Of a DNA stretch of 64,000 nt, positions 18,066 through 27,125 are shown in pieces. The stretch's first letter is position 1; each line of letters begins with the position of its first letter. The DNA is from Treponema sp. CETP13 (GTDB lineage: Bacteria; Spirochaetota; Spirochaetia; Treponematales; Treponemataceae): assembly GCA_001885315.1 (NCBI GenBank), contig MLPZ01000011.1, positions 101,276 to 165,275 on the forward strand, given 5' to 3'. The position numbers were made by a program, and so were the translations under genes. The notes beneath the pieces were generated by a model. That model saw nothing but the letters and a program-made list of their open reading frames with translations, made no database searches and had not been told where the DNA came from.

Positions 18066-18950
18066 ATGGTTTGGTTAATTGGCAACAAGGGAATGCTTGG
18101 TAGCGAGATTGCACGACAGCTTACTGAAAATAATATACGCTTTATAGGGACTGATAGAGATGTTGATATTACCTCATACTCTGCAATCGAAAAGTTTGTA
18201 AAACAACAAACAAGCAATAATAAAATTACATATATAATAAATTGCGCAGCCTATACGGCTGTAGACAATGCAGAAGACAGCCAAGAAATAGCAAGAGTCT
18301 TAAATGCAGAAGGACCTAAAAACATTGCAAAACTTGCAAAGAATATTAATGCAAAAATGATTCATATTTCTACCGACTATGTGTTTGGTGGAAAAGGGAC
18401 AGAGCCATATAAAGAAGATACAAAACGCAATCCTCTTGGTGTTTATGGCTCTACAAAAGCAGATGGCGAACGTGCAATCGAAAAAGAAACTTCTAATTAT
18501 TATATTTTTAGAACAGCCTGGCTCTATGGTTTTGATGGCAAAAACTTTGTGTATACGATGACCAAACTCATGAACTCTCATGATTCTATAAAAGTAATTA
18601 GCGATCAGCAAGGAACCCCCACATACGCAGGAGATCTTGCACATATAATTGTTTTAACAATACAACGGGACAATATTCCCTTTGGTTATTATCATGTAAC
18701 AAATTTAGGACACACAAATTGGTATGAGTTTGCAAAAGAAATATATAAGCTGGGTAAAAAAGCAGGCCGTATCACATCAGATTGTGTTATTAATGCGTGT
18801 TCTACTGCAGAGTACCCAACAAAAGCAGAGCGTCCTGCCTATTCAGTACTCGATAAAACAAAAGTACAAAAAACATACGCTATTAGCATTCCTCAATGGC
18901 AAGAAAGCCTTAAACAATTTATAACTAATAGTAGATTTAAGGAGCTGTAA
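18066..18950 (+). CDS. rmlD: dTDP-4-dehydrorhamnose reductase
   Basis: Final step to dTDP-L-rhamnose. 294 aa short-chain reductase: nucleotide-binding GNKGMLGSEIARQL, NCAAYTAVDNAE, STDYVFGG, catalytic YGSTKADGE (YxxxK), FRTAWLYG and the terminal RPAYSVLDKTK. Preceded by AGGAGCATAAC-type ribosome site. Three bases separate it from rmlB. Confidence 0.95.
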   Translation: MVWLIGNKGMLGSEIARQLTENNIRFIGTDRDVDITSYSAIEKFVKQQTSNNKITYIINCAAYTAVDNAEDSQEIARVLNAEGPKNIAKLAKNINAKMIHISTDYVFGGKGTEPYKEDTKRNPLGVYGSTKADGERAIEKETSNYYIFRTAWLYGFDGKNFVYTMTKLMNSHDSIKVISDQQGTPTYAGDLAHIIVLTIQRDNIPFGYYHVTNLGHTNWYEFAKEIYKLGKKAGRITSDCVINACSTAEYPTKAERPAYSVLDKTKVQKTYAISIPQWQESLKQFITNSRFKEL

Positions 18951-18953
18951 GTC

Positions 18954-20057
18954 ATGAAACGAGCATTAAAAAATATTTTAGTTACAGGTGGAGCAGGTTT
19001 TATTGGCTGCAACTTTATTCACTACCTTTTTAATCCAAATACAAATTTTAGCGGTCGCATTATTAATGTTGACTGTCTAACGTATGCCGGAAACTTAGAA
19101 AGCTTACAAGATATAGAAGCAAAATATGGCTCTAAAAGTAAAAATCAACGTTATTTTTTTGAAAAAGTAAATATCTGTGACAGAGCCCAAATAGAGCGTA
19201 TATTTAAGCAATATCAAATTGATACCGTTATTCATTTTGCAGCAGAAAGTCACGTAGACCGCTCAATTTTGGGTCCAGAAGCCTTTGTACAAACAAACAT
19301 AATGGGCACTTTTACCATGCTTGATGTTGCTCGTACATCTTGGACAAACAAAGACGGCTCTTTAAGAGACGATGTGCTGTTTCATCATATTTCTACAGAC
19401 GAAGTATATGGCTCTCTTGGTGATACTGGCTATTTTACCGAAACAACCCCATACGATCCACGTAGCCCCTATTCTGCAAGTAAAGCATCGAGTGACCATT
19501 TAGTTATGTCATATTTTCATACCTATGGCTTTCCAATAACACTATCTAATTGTACTAACAATTATGGCCCATACCAATTTCCAGAAAAACTAATACCATT
19601 AATGATAGAAAACATTTCTCAGGGCAAAAACTTACCAGTATATGGCAAGGGAGTAAATATTAGAGATTGGGTATACGTAGAAGATCATAACCGAGCAGTA
19701 TGGCTTGTTATGAACAAAGGCACCATTGGCGAAAAGTACAACATCGGTGGTGAAAACGAGTGGCAAAACATTACATTGTTGCACAAACTTATAGAACTAA
19801 CTGCTAAAAAAACCGGAAAAACTATTGCAGAGGTCGAAAAAACTATAACTTATGTAAAAGACAGACCAGGGCATGACCTCAGGTATGCTATAGATTGCTC
19901 TAAAATTAAAAACGAACTCGGCTGGAAGAGAGAAGTAACCTTTGACCAAGGCTTAGAGAGCACGGTAGACTGGAATCTAGAGCACAAAGAGTGGATAGAA
20001 CACATTAAAAGTGGTGAATACACTAAATGGGTCGAGAAAAACTATGGGGAGAGATAA
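18954..20057 (+). CDS. rmlB: dTDP-glucose 4,6-dehydratase
   Basis: Second step of the dTDP-rhamnose pathway, NAD-dependent extended SDR (367 aa). Motifs: VTGGAGFIGCNFI, VDCLTYAGN, HFAAESHVDRSI, STDEVYGSLG (catalytic TDE), YSASKASSDH (YxxxK), NNYGPYQFPEKLIPLMI, VRDWVYVEDH-type segment (NIRDWVYVEDH) and DRPGHDLRYAID. It completes the four-gene rml set, interrupted only by the GT2 gene. Confidence 0.96.
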   Translation: MKRALKNILVTGGAGFIGCNFIHYLFNPNTNFSGRIINVDCLTYAGNLESLQDIEAKYGSKSKNQRYFFEKVNICDRAQIERIFKQYQIDTVIHFAAESHVDRSILGPEAFVQTNIMGTFTMLDVARTSWTNKDGSLRDDVLFHHISTDEVYGSLGDTGYFTETTPYDPRSPYSASKASSDHLVMSYFHTYGFPITLSNCTNNYGPYQFPEKLIPLMIENISQGKNLPVYGKGVNIRDWVYVEDHNRAVWLVMNKGTIGEKYNIGGENEWQNITLLHKLIELTAKKTGKTIAEVEKTITYVKDRPGHDLRYAIDCSKIKNELGWKREVTFDQGLESTVDWNLEHKEWIEHIKSGEYTKWVEKNYGER

Positions 20058-20091
20058 AAGTCTTAATATTTATTAGCAAAAAGGAAATTTT

Positions 20092-21318
20092 ATGAAAGAA
20101 AGAGCAATATTAGCAATATCTCACTCTAACTATATAATTAATAGTGCAGGAACTGAAAAATGCATAAGAGACATAGAAAATTTACTAAACAAAGAGGGAA
20201 TATATTACATACAAATTTTCCCTGTTAGATTTAAAAATTGTATAGGAGTTTATTTTAAAAAAAAATTTAGAGGCATATATTCTTATAGTGACATAATCGG
20301 ATTGTTACAAAAATATAAAATTGATTTAATTGGAATTCATATACATCATTTACTATACCATAATTTGCATAATATTATTAACTTACTAAAAGAATTAAAC
20401 TTACCTATAACTTATTTTGTTCACGATTACTATGCAATTTGTTCAAATTATAATTTAATAAACTCATCTGGAAATTATTGCGGCATGAGCTTTCCTAATA
20501 AGAAAAAATGTGCAAATTGCTCTTATTATGCCACGAGTATTTATAAACATAAAGAATTTGAAAACTTTTTTAAGACATTAGCTAATTTAATTTACAAAAT
20601 TATTACTCCATCTCAATTTGTTGCAACAGCTTGGCAAAATGTTTATCCTATACATACAAACAAAATTTTAATTCGTAATCATTTAGTACCCTCTCGTCAA
20701 AATTGCATTATTACAAACAAAAAAAATACTAAACTTAGAATTGCTTATTGTGGAGCAAAAGCAAATGCCAAAGGGTTTATGGAATGGGAAAAATTAATAT
20801 TAGAAAATAAAGAAAAATTTGAGTTTTTTTATTTAGGAACTGATAAAAACAAAGAAAAAAATGTAACAAATATCTATGTAAATAATGTTTTACAGGGATC
20901 AAATGCAATGACTAACGCATTAATACAAAATCATATAGATGTAGTATTTCTTTGGAGTACCTGGCCAGAAACTTATTGCTATGTATACTATGAAGCAAGT
21001 ATGGCTAATTGTATTATTATTACAAATACTATTTCAGGAAATGTTGCAAACGAAGTAGAAAAAGTAGGAAATGGTTTTATTTTTGACAGTCTTCAAGATT
21101 TACAAGATAATATTAACAATAAAAGCTTCCACAATGCTGTTCTAGATATATATAAAAATAACATTCTTATACCTAAGCAATACAGTGCAAACGAAAGTTT
21201 AGATGGCTTACTTTTTGAGACAAACAAAGATAAAATCAAATATCCAAAAAGGTTTTGCACAAAAAAAGTTTTACTATCATATTGTTATGCTATAAAACAT
21301 AAATTACGATTATATTAA
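20092..21318 (+). CDS. Glycosyltransferase (GT-B fold, GT4-like)
   Basis: 408 aa, last gene of the plus arm. GT-B organisation: an N-terminal half with HIHHLLYHNLHN and VHDYYAICSNYN, then a C-terminal half with LRIAYCGAKANAKG and an E-x7-E type segment (WPETYCYVYYEA). Residues about 125-150 hold four cysteines (ICSNYN, NYCGM, KKCANC) that may form a small metal site, a feature also seen in the GT4 at 31932-33134. Donor and acceptor unknown. Very AT-rich compared with rmlB just upstream. Confidence 0.75.
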   Translation: MKERAILAISHSNYIINSAGTEKCIRDIENLLNKEGIYYIQIFPVRFKNCIGVYFKKKFRGIYSYSDIIGLLQKYKIDLIGIHIHHLLYHNLHNIINLLKELNLPITYFVHDYYAICSNYNLINSSGNYCGMSFPNKKKCANCSYYATSIYKHKEFENFFKTLANLIYKIITPSQFVATAWQNVYPIHTNKILIRNHLVPSRQNCIITNKKNTKLRIAYCGAKANAKGFMEWEKLILENKEKFEFFYLGTDKNKEKNVTNIYVNNVLQGSNAMTNALIQNHIDVVFLWSTWPETYCYVYYEASMANCIIITNTISGNVANEVEKVGNGFIFDSLQDLQDNINNKSFHNAVLDIYKNNILIPKQYSANESLDGLLFETNKDKIKYPKRFCTKKVLLSYCYAIKHKLRLY

Positions 21319-21350
21319 TCTTAATAAATTCTTGTAATCTTTTACATTAA

Positions 21351-22484
21351 TTATATAAGTTTATTTAAAATATTTAAAAATAATTCATTTTTTGATAACT
21401 TAGCCTTGTAAGGGACAGAGATAACGGAAAAATCTTCTTTTTTTAAAAAACGTGATTTTATATTACACAAATCAAACAGTGAAATAATTCTCTCGTTCAT
21501 TTCACTATTAATTCCAATTAAAGGTATGACTGCAAAAAGTTTTTTGAAAATAATAGAAAAAACACAACAATGAAAGGAATTCGTAAAGACATATTCGGCA
21601 TGATCTAAAAGATAAAGCCATTCTGGAATTGTAGCATAAGTTTTTTTATATTTATCAAACTGATTATTTCCACTAACATAAATAACATTTAAACCTTTGT
21701 TTTTAGCCCACTTATAAATATTATTAATTGGAAATTTACTACCATTATTTAAATAATACAAAAATATATATTTTTCAGTTGGTTTACGTATCTTTTCATT
21801 TCTATATAACATCCTGTACTTTTCAGCAGGTAAAAATAGAGTTGGATCATGTACCCAAAGTGAATTTTCTACATCACAACTAGAACATATATTAATCCCA
21901 CTTTTTTCTCTCACTGAAATCCAATCGAAATTGTTTAATAAAGGAGATACTTCAACTTTTAAGGAATCAGAAATTTGTTTTTTACCCCAACTGGCTGCAT
22001 AACTAAATCGTTTTATATTCGATGATCCAAAATCCAGAAAATAAGCATGCACGACATTTTTTATGTGTTTTAATGATATTTTACCAAAATTCCATACTTG
22101 ATCACTTCCAACTATATATACATCTGCTTCCGGAGGATTCTTCTTTAATTCGGCATATGAATACCATATTTTATTACTTTGTTTTATATGTTTTTTTCTA
22201 AAGGATTCAAAAAACCTAGGATTTTGAGAATGTTCTTTTTTTCTAGATACTGCCTTAACAAAAAGTTGAAAACGAGAAAATAAAAATTTTATTAATTTGA
22301 CCGGATTAAAGGCCTTCAATACTTTTACAAAAAACGGATTCTTTATAAAATCACTCCTAGGATCATACCTTATTAAATACGCATCATGCCCAGCTTCTCG
22401 TAAATATTTTTGCAGAGCATAACATTGTAATTGCTGTCCATAATTATCTTCTGACCACCAAAAAGTCATAATACCAATTTTCAT
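21351..22484 (-). CDS. Polysaccharide pyruvyl transferase (copy 1)
   Basis: 377 aa member of the polysaccharide pyruvyl transferase family, which transfers pyruvate from PEP onto glycan hydroxyls to give ketals or related acidic groups. Seen: GIMTFWWSEDNYGQQLQCYALQ, VGSDQVWNF, SYAASWGK, HDPTLFLP, and VFTNSFHCCVFSIIF, the conserved ‘T-SFHG-like’ site. Last gene of the minus arm, convergent with the GT at 20092-21318. About 30 bases separate them, without an obvious terminator. Confidence 0.88.
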   Translation of the reverse strand: MKIGIMTFWWSEDNYGQQLQCYALQKYLREAGHDAYLIRYDPRSDFIKNPFFVKVLKAFNPVKLIKFLFSRFQLFVKAVSRKKEHSQNPRFFESFRKKHIKQSNKIWYSYAELKKNPPEADVYIVGSDQVWNFGKISLKHIKNVVHAYFLDFGSSNIKRFSYAASWGKKQISDSLKVEVSPLLNNFDWISVREKSGINICSSCDVENSLWVHDPTLFLPAEKYRMLYRNEKIRKPTEKYIFLYYLNNGSKFPINNIYKWAKNKGLNVIYVSGNNQFDKYKKTYATIPEWLYLLDHAEYVFTNSFHCCVFSIIFKKLFAVIPLIGINSEMNERIISLFDLCNIKSRFLKKEDFSVISVPYKAKLSKNELFLNILNKLI

Positions 22485-22532
22485 ACATTAAATCCTTTCA
22501 GAGTTCTTATTTAAAAGGTGCTTAGAATTAAC

Positions 22533-24278
22533 CTAGTTATTTTTTATTATTTTTTTTATCATTTTAACCCCGTTATCCCCAATTATTTGTTTTACAACTG
22601 TTTTGGTTTTCCCTTCTAAAGTTTGTTCAAGATTCATCATTAATTTTAAAGCATTACTTTCATCATAATCATTAGTAAAAACTTCAAAAAGCATAGGAAC
22701 ATCAGTAATTTCTGGCATTAAAAAATGTCTATATATTTTTTCAAATTCTTCTTTATTTTTTGCACATAAATACTCAAAACCTAAATCTTGAGAATAATGT
22801 TTTATTAAATTCTGAGATTTATTGCCAAAATGACCAGCAGCGGCCATAAAATTATCTGCATCTTTTCCAAAAGCAGCAACAGGATGATTAAAATTCTTAA
22901 ACTCTACACCTTTTCCATTATTAATTAAAAGTATTCGTAAATTATTACATACCTGTCGATTCCCTATAGCATTCATATCATAAAAAAATGCTAAATCCCC
23001 AACAATTCCAAAATATAATTTCTTTTTATTAGCTAATGAAGCCCCAATTAAAGCTGAAATATCTCCATCAATACCAAATCCACCAACATTAGAATAAGAC
23101 ATAACGGAGTGTGGTATTTCAAAGAAATTCCAAGATCGTAGGGTATTTAGAATTCCAAAATGAATAACTGAATTTTCCGGAAGTTTATTTGCCATCTGAG
23201 CAGCTATCCATATATTGGAGAAAGGAAGTTTAGGAATTTTATTATTAAGTTGGCAAAGATGTTTCTTGCAATTTTCTAAATAACTATCATCTCCCTGTGT
23301 AACATTCATTAAGAAATGTTTAAAGAATACTTCTTCTGGCATTTCAAATATATATTGTAGTTTACGATACGTGTCGCGAATTTCCCCGTCTTCACTAATT
23401 CTCCAAATCTTTTTTGAATTAATAATGTATCCGGTATTGTCTCCTGATATTTCTCCAATATGAATAAGCAAATCTGGAACAAATCTGGAAATGGGAGAAC
23501 CTTGTTGATAAGTTGCAAGCGAAAACATAACTCTATATTTTCCTTTATATCCACTTGTATGATCACAAAATACGACAGCATTGTGTGCCGAACAGAATTC
23601 ATCAATAATTAATGTTTGTTCCTTTGTCATTTTACAATGAGAACCTATAAAAATAGCTATTCTTCCTTTAGGTAGTTCTGGGAATTTATCACTTTGTGTT
23701 ATACGATCAATAAAACGAACAGAAGGAAGTTCTTTTGTTTCAAAATTTTTGTCATATCTTGTTGGTAGATTTATATGAACAGGACCTCCTCCATAGTGTT
23801 TAAGTTCTAAAATTGCTTTATTAGCTTTAATCTCACAATCCCAAAAATCATCATCATCATTTACTACTGGTAAAGTAACACTTAGTTTAACAACATCTTT
23901 TGGTGTGCTACTTCTATCAATTACTTGTGCGATATTATGTCCAATTTTTGAAATAATTTGTGTCGAAGTTACAGCCAGAAGAGGTAACTTACGATAAAAC
24001 GCTTCGGTTAAGCCAGGTAAATAATTCCTAGAAGCAGTTGCTCCTGTACAAGTCAGAACAACAGGTCCTCCTGTTTCGGCAGCAAGCCCACAAGCCATAT
24101 AAGCTGCCGATCGCTCATCAACACAAGAATATATTTCAAAATATGGATCATACTGAATACTACCAACAAAAGTCATATTTGTGGTACCTGGAGAAGCAAT
24201 TACTTTTCTAATGCCATGTTTTTTTAATAACGCAATAAGAATCTGGATGTTTTTTTCGTTTGTATAGTAATGTCCCAT
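22533..24278 (-). CDS. MenD-like thiamine-diphosphate-dependent enzyme in a glycan locus
   Basis: 581 aa with the three-domain layout of ThDP enzymes. The N-terminal domain has VIASPGTTNMTFVGS and the activating glutamate E55 in SCVDERSAAYMACGLA. The C-terminal domain has the ThDP/metal motif beginning GDLAFFYDMNA and ending LLINNGKG, spaced as in MenD. No other menaquinone gene is present; instead the neighbours are an NAD-dependent epimerase and a pyruvyl transferase. A role in making or extending an unusual sugar or acyl precursor, by 2-oxoacid decarboxylation and carboligation (compare YerE in yersiniose synthesis), is my inference. Start chosen by GGAGCGATTTATT. Confidence 0.8.
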   Translation of the reverse strand: MGHYYTNEKNIQILIALLKKHGIRKVIASPGTTNMTFVGSIQYDPYFEIYSCVDERSAAYMACGLAAETGGPVVLTCTGATASRNYLPGLTEAFYRKLPLLAVTSTQIISKIGHNIAQVIDRSSTPKDVVKLSVTLPVVNDDDDFWDCEIKANKAILELKHYGGGPVHINLPTRYDKNFETKELPSVRFIDRITQSDKFPELPKGRIAIFIGSHCKMTKEQTLIIDEFCSAHNAVVFCDHTSGYKGKYRVMFSLATYQQGSPISRFVPDLLIHIGEISGDNTGYIINSKKIWRISEDGEIRDTYRKLQYIFEMPEEVFFKHFLMNVTQGDDSYLENCKKHLCQLNNKIPKLPFSNIWIAAQMANKLPENSVIHFGILNTLRSWNFFEIPHSVMSYSNVGGFGIDGDISALIGASLANKKKLYFGIVGDLAFFYDMNAIGNRQVCNNLRILLINNGKGVEFKNFNHPVAAFGKDADNFMAAAGHFGNKSQNLIKHYSQDLGFEYLCAKNKEEFEKIYRHFLMPEITDVPMLFEVFTNDYDESNALKLMMNLEQTLEGKTKTVVKQIIGDNGVKMIKKIIKNN

Positions 24279-24304
24279 AATAAATCGCTCCTACAATTAA
24301 TATA

Positions 24305-25369
24305 TTATATAAAATATCTATATAATATGTATTTTATTTTTTGCTTAAAGTTTTGAATTTCATTTAGTGAAGTTCGCTCTTTCGCTATTTTATCTTTTTT
24401 TGCTTCTGACACCCAATTTATATTCTTAAAATAGGGATTATTTATAAATGATTCTAAACAGTTTTTTAATCCAGTTTCAGTGTTAATAAACTCGTTTACA
24501 TCAACAAATTGTGAAATTTTAGAAACATCAAACTTTCTATTAAAAAGTCTGTCATATTTTACCTGATATTCTTCTGTATGAAATTTCATAAATGTATTAA
24601 GATCACTAAAAATAACTTTTGGTCGAAATCCTAAATGGGTTTCTAAAACCTGTAAATAAAGATTTAAAACACTTTTCCACTCTATAGACGTTTGTTTAGT
24701 AATATGAAACACTTCTCCAAATGCAGTAGAGTTCCCAATTATAGAACTTATTCCATTAGACACATCTAAACCATAAGTTAAAGTTGTAATTTTTTCGTTT
24801 ATATCTTTTGAAAACACAATAGTACGTCCATGTAAAGCTCGGTATAACCAGGCTTCTTTCTCTAACACACCTAATTGTAATCGTTTTTCGCTATATGTAA
24901 TATATGGACGAATAATTGTCCAATTTTTACAACCAGAATCATACAATACATTTTCCTGACGTGCTTTTGACAATGCATACTCATCTGTTTTTAAATAATC
25001 TTCATCATTAATTGCATCAAGTAAACGAGGGGAATCCTCTTTTAAGGGAATTTTAGAATTTGCATATACACGTGAAGAGCTCAAAAAAATATACTGAGAA
25101 GTTGCTTCTAAAAGAAAATTAGCTCTTTCTTTAAATTCCTCTGTATTATAAACCATAAAATCAACAATTGCATCCCAATGGGCTTGTAAATTAGATTTTA
25201 AGAAATTTAAATCGTGTGCATTTCCTTGAATATAATGCACTTTTTCTACAGATTTTTTATTACTCCTTGTCGTTACAAATAAATCATTATTATCATGGGC
25301 TAATAGTTCGACAAGATGTGTCCCCATAGCACCAGTTCCACCTAAAATTAATATTTTCATTTCACTCAC
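24305..25369 (-). CDS. NAD-dependent epimerase/dehydratase (extended SDR)
   Basis: 354 aa. Rossmann motif GGTGAMGTHLVELL at residues 10-23, FLSSSRVYANS, and catalytic YALSK (YxxxK), followed by a sugar-nucleotide-type C-terminal domain. It overlaps the flippase gene by four bases and precedes the ThDP enzyme by 26 bases. The gene order suggests it works with the ThDP enzyme on the same sugar or side chain. Which reaction (epimerase, dehydratase or reductase) cannot be decided from the motifs. Confidence 0.85.
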   Translation of the reverse strand: MSEMKILILGGTGAMGTHLVELLAHDNNDLFVTTRSNKKSVEKVHYIQGNAHDLNFLKSNLQAHWDAIVDFMVYNTEEFKERANFLLEATSQYIFLSSSRVYANSKIPLKEDSPRLLDAINDEDYLKTDEYALSKARQENVLYDSGCKNWTIIRPYITYSEKRLQLGVLEKEAWLYRALHGRTIVFSKDINEKITTLTYGLDVSNGISSIIGNSTAFGEVFHITKQTSIEWKSVLNLYLQVLETHLGFRPKVIFSDLNTFMKFHTEEYQVKYDRLFNRKFDVSKISQFVDVNEFINTETGLKNCLESFINNPYFKNINWVSEAKKDKIAKERTSLNEIQNFKQKIKYILYRYFI

Positions 25370-26937
25370 CTTTTATGGCTAAATTTTCTCTTAACCATGT
25401 CTACAATTTTTTTACGCCAGATTTTATCAAACCCAATAAAATACATTGATATAATAGAAAAAAATACACTTGCAAACACTGTCAAAAATGCAAACAATAA
25501 ACTTTCCGGCAAAATCTGGTTAATAACAAGTGAAGGCACTAACGAAGCTATTACCACTATAAAAACAGGTGAAATTACTTTTAAAAAGAATTCGTTTATA
25601 GGCAAATTTATCAGCTTATTTACGATTAGTAAACGCACAATAAACATAACTAAATTTGCTACAATAGCAACAATAAAAACATTATAAGCTGCGCCTCCAG
25701 CAGATAAAATTGCCCAATCCACAAAAAATATAGCTATTTGAATAGTTCCAAGAGATAATTCGTATGTTTTCATCTTGCCAGGAGCTCGAGCAGCTGTTGT
25801 TATAGGTAAACTTACCGAATTAATTAATACTTCTATTAAACCTAAACGAGTAAATAAAACAGCTTGTAATGGTGGATTTTTTAACCATAGCTGTAATATC
25901 AAATCCATTTTTAAAAACAATGGGAGTGCAAAAACCCACATCAAAAAAAAAGCTATTTTTGACCCATTAAAAATCAATGCAAACATATTTTTTTTATTGC
26001 CAGAAGCATATTCTTTAATAATAGGAGGATATAATCCCGTATTAAAATTATTAGCAAAAACATTTACATAATTTGATACATTTACAGCTACCGCGCGTGC
26101 AGCAACAACTACCGGATTAAACACCTGATTTAATAGAATTGTAACTGCTTGATTACGAGTTACAGATGTTACTTGTCCAAATAATGTCCAACCAGTAAAC
26201 CCTATTGTTTCAATAAACAACAATCTATCCCAGTAAAAATGATGAAACTGACATTCTTTATATTTTCTTAAACAGACAATGGCATAAATAGTTGCAATAA
26301 TTATAGATACACCAAAAAGCAAGACTCCATAAACTTCGAGTTTATCAAATGGTAATTGCACAAGTAAAAACACAACTGCAAGTTTAAGAAAGACTTCAAC
26401 TATCGAAACATATGCATATATCTGCATATCTTCATGCGCTATAATTATAGCCATAAAAGGAGTTGAGAAAATCGTGGCTAAAAAAGTAAGTATAGAAAAA
26501 TGAAAAATCCAAAGAGCCGCTTCAAATCGTTCTGCAGGAACGTTTAGTTTGTTTTTCACAAACCAAAGTCCTATTGTTTCAAGCAAAATTACTGCAATTA
26601 CTGCAATTACAATATAAATAATCAAATTAACACTAAAAGTTTTTTTTAGCCGTTCCTGATTGTTTTCCCCTAATGCGAATGAAAAAAAACGCTGTGTTGC
26701 AGATGCCATGGTTCCTCTAAGAAATGAAAAAAAAGTAACAATACCACCTATAACACTATAAATTCCATAATCTACTACACCTAGTGTATTTAGAACGACT
26801 CTAACTGTATATAAACCAACAAATAAAATAAGTATTTGTCTAAAATACAACATAAGTGTATTCTTCGCTATACGCTTATTATTTTGTGAAATTGTTGCTC
26901 GTTGTTCTTCTATATCGTTTAACAAAATATCTCTCAT
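25366..26937 (-). CDS. Wzx-type oligosaccharide flippase (MOP superfamily)
   Basis: 523 aa with 12-14 predicted membrane helices, starting after a short charged N-terminus (NKRIAKNTLMLYFRQILILFVGLYTVRVVLNTLG, split here only for description). This N-terminal segment and the later GVVDYGIYSVIGGIV are standard for polysaccharide flippases. It would move undecaprenyl-linked repeat units across the inner membrane. A promoter at 27023-27051 suggests the flippase, epimerase, ThDP enzyme and pyruvyl transferase form a separate transcript within the minus arm. Confidence 0.88.
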   Translation of the reverse strand: MRDILLNDIEEQRATISQNNKRIAKNTLMLYFRQILILFVGLYTVRVVLNTLGVVDYGIYSVIGGIVTFFSFLRGTMASATQRFFSFALGENNQERLKKTFSVNLIIYIVIAVIAVILLETIGLWFVKNKLNVPAERFEAALWIFHFSILTFLATIFSTPFMAIIIAHEDMQIYAYVSIVEVFLKLAVVFLLVQLPFDKLEVYGVLLFGVSIIIATIYAIVCLRKYKECQFHHFYWDRLLFIETIGFTGWTLFGQVTSVTRNQAVTILLNQVFNPVVVAARAVAVNVSNYVNVFANNFNTGLYPPIIKEYASGNKKNMFALIFNGSKIAFFLMWVFALPLFLKMDLILQLWLKNPPLQAVLFTRLGLIEVLINSVSLPITTAARAPGKMKTYELSLGTIQIAIFFVDWAILSAGGAAYNVFIVAIVANLVMFIVRLLIVNKLINLPINEFFLKVISPVFIVVIASLVPSLVINQILPESLLFAFLTVFASVFFSIISMYFIGFDKIWRKKIVDMVKRKFSHKR

Positions 26938-27022
26938 TTTAAGAATTTAGTATGACAGCTATATAGTGGTATGTTGAAGTACTTAATATTTTTTTACATA
27001 CTCTTTATTCTATTTGTATTTT

Positions 27023-27051
27023 AGTGTACTATTTTTTATTGACTCGTTCAA
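27023..27051 (-). promoter_or_regulatory. Candidate internal promoter before the flippase
   Basis: Minus strand TTGAAC (27046-27051), 17-base spacer, TACACT (27023-27028), in the 188-base gap between the Wzy-like gene and the flippase. About 86 bases of leader follow. Confidence 0.45.
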
Positions 27052-27125
27052 TGGTTTACAATTGTTACAGTTATATTACTTATCAAATAGAATTAATTAA
27101 CTCCTATTGATGTTCATGCGTAGTC

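Noticed and set aside
22533..24278. True menD of menaquinone synthesis
   Set aside because: No other men gene is nearby and the gene is embedded in a glycan transcript, so only a MenD-like label is justified.
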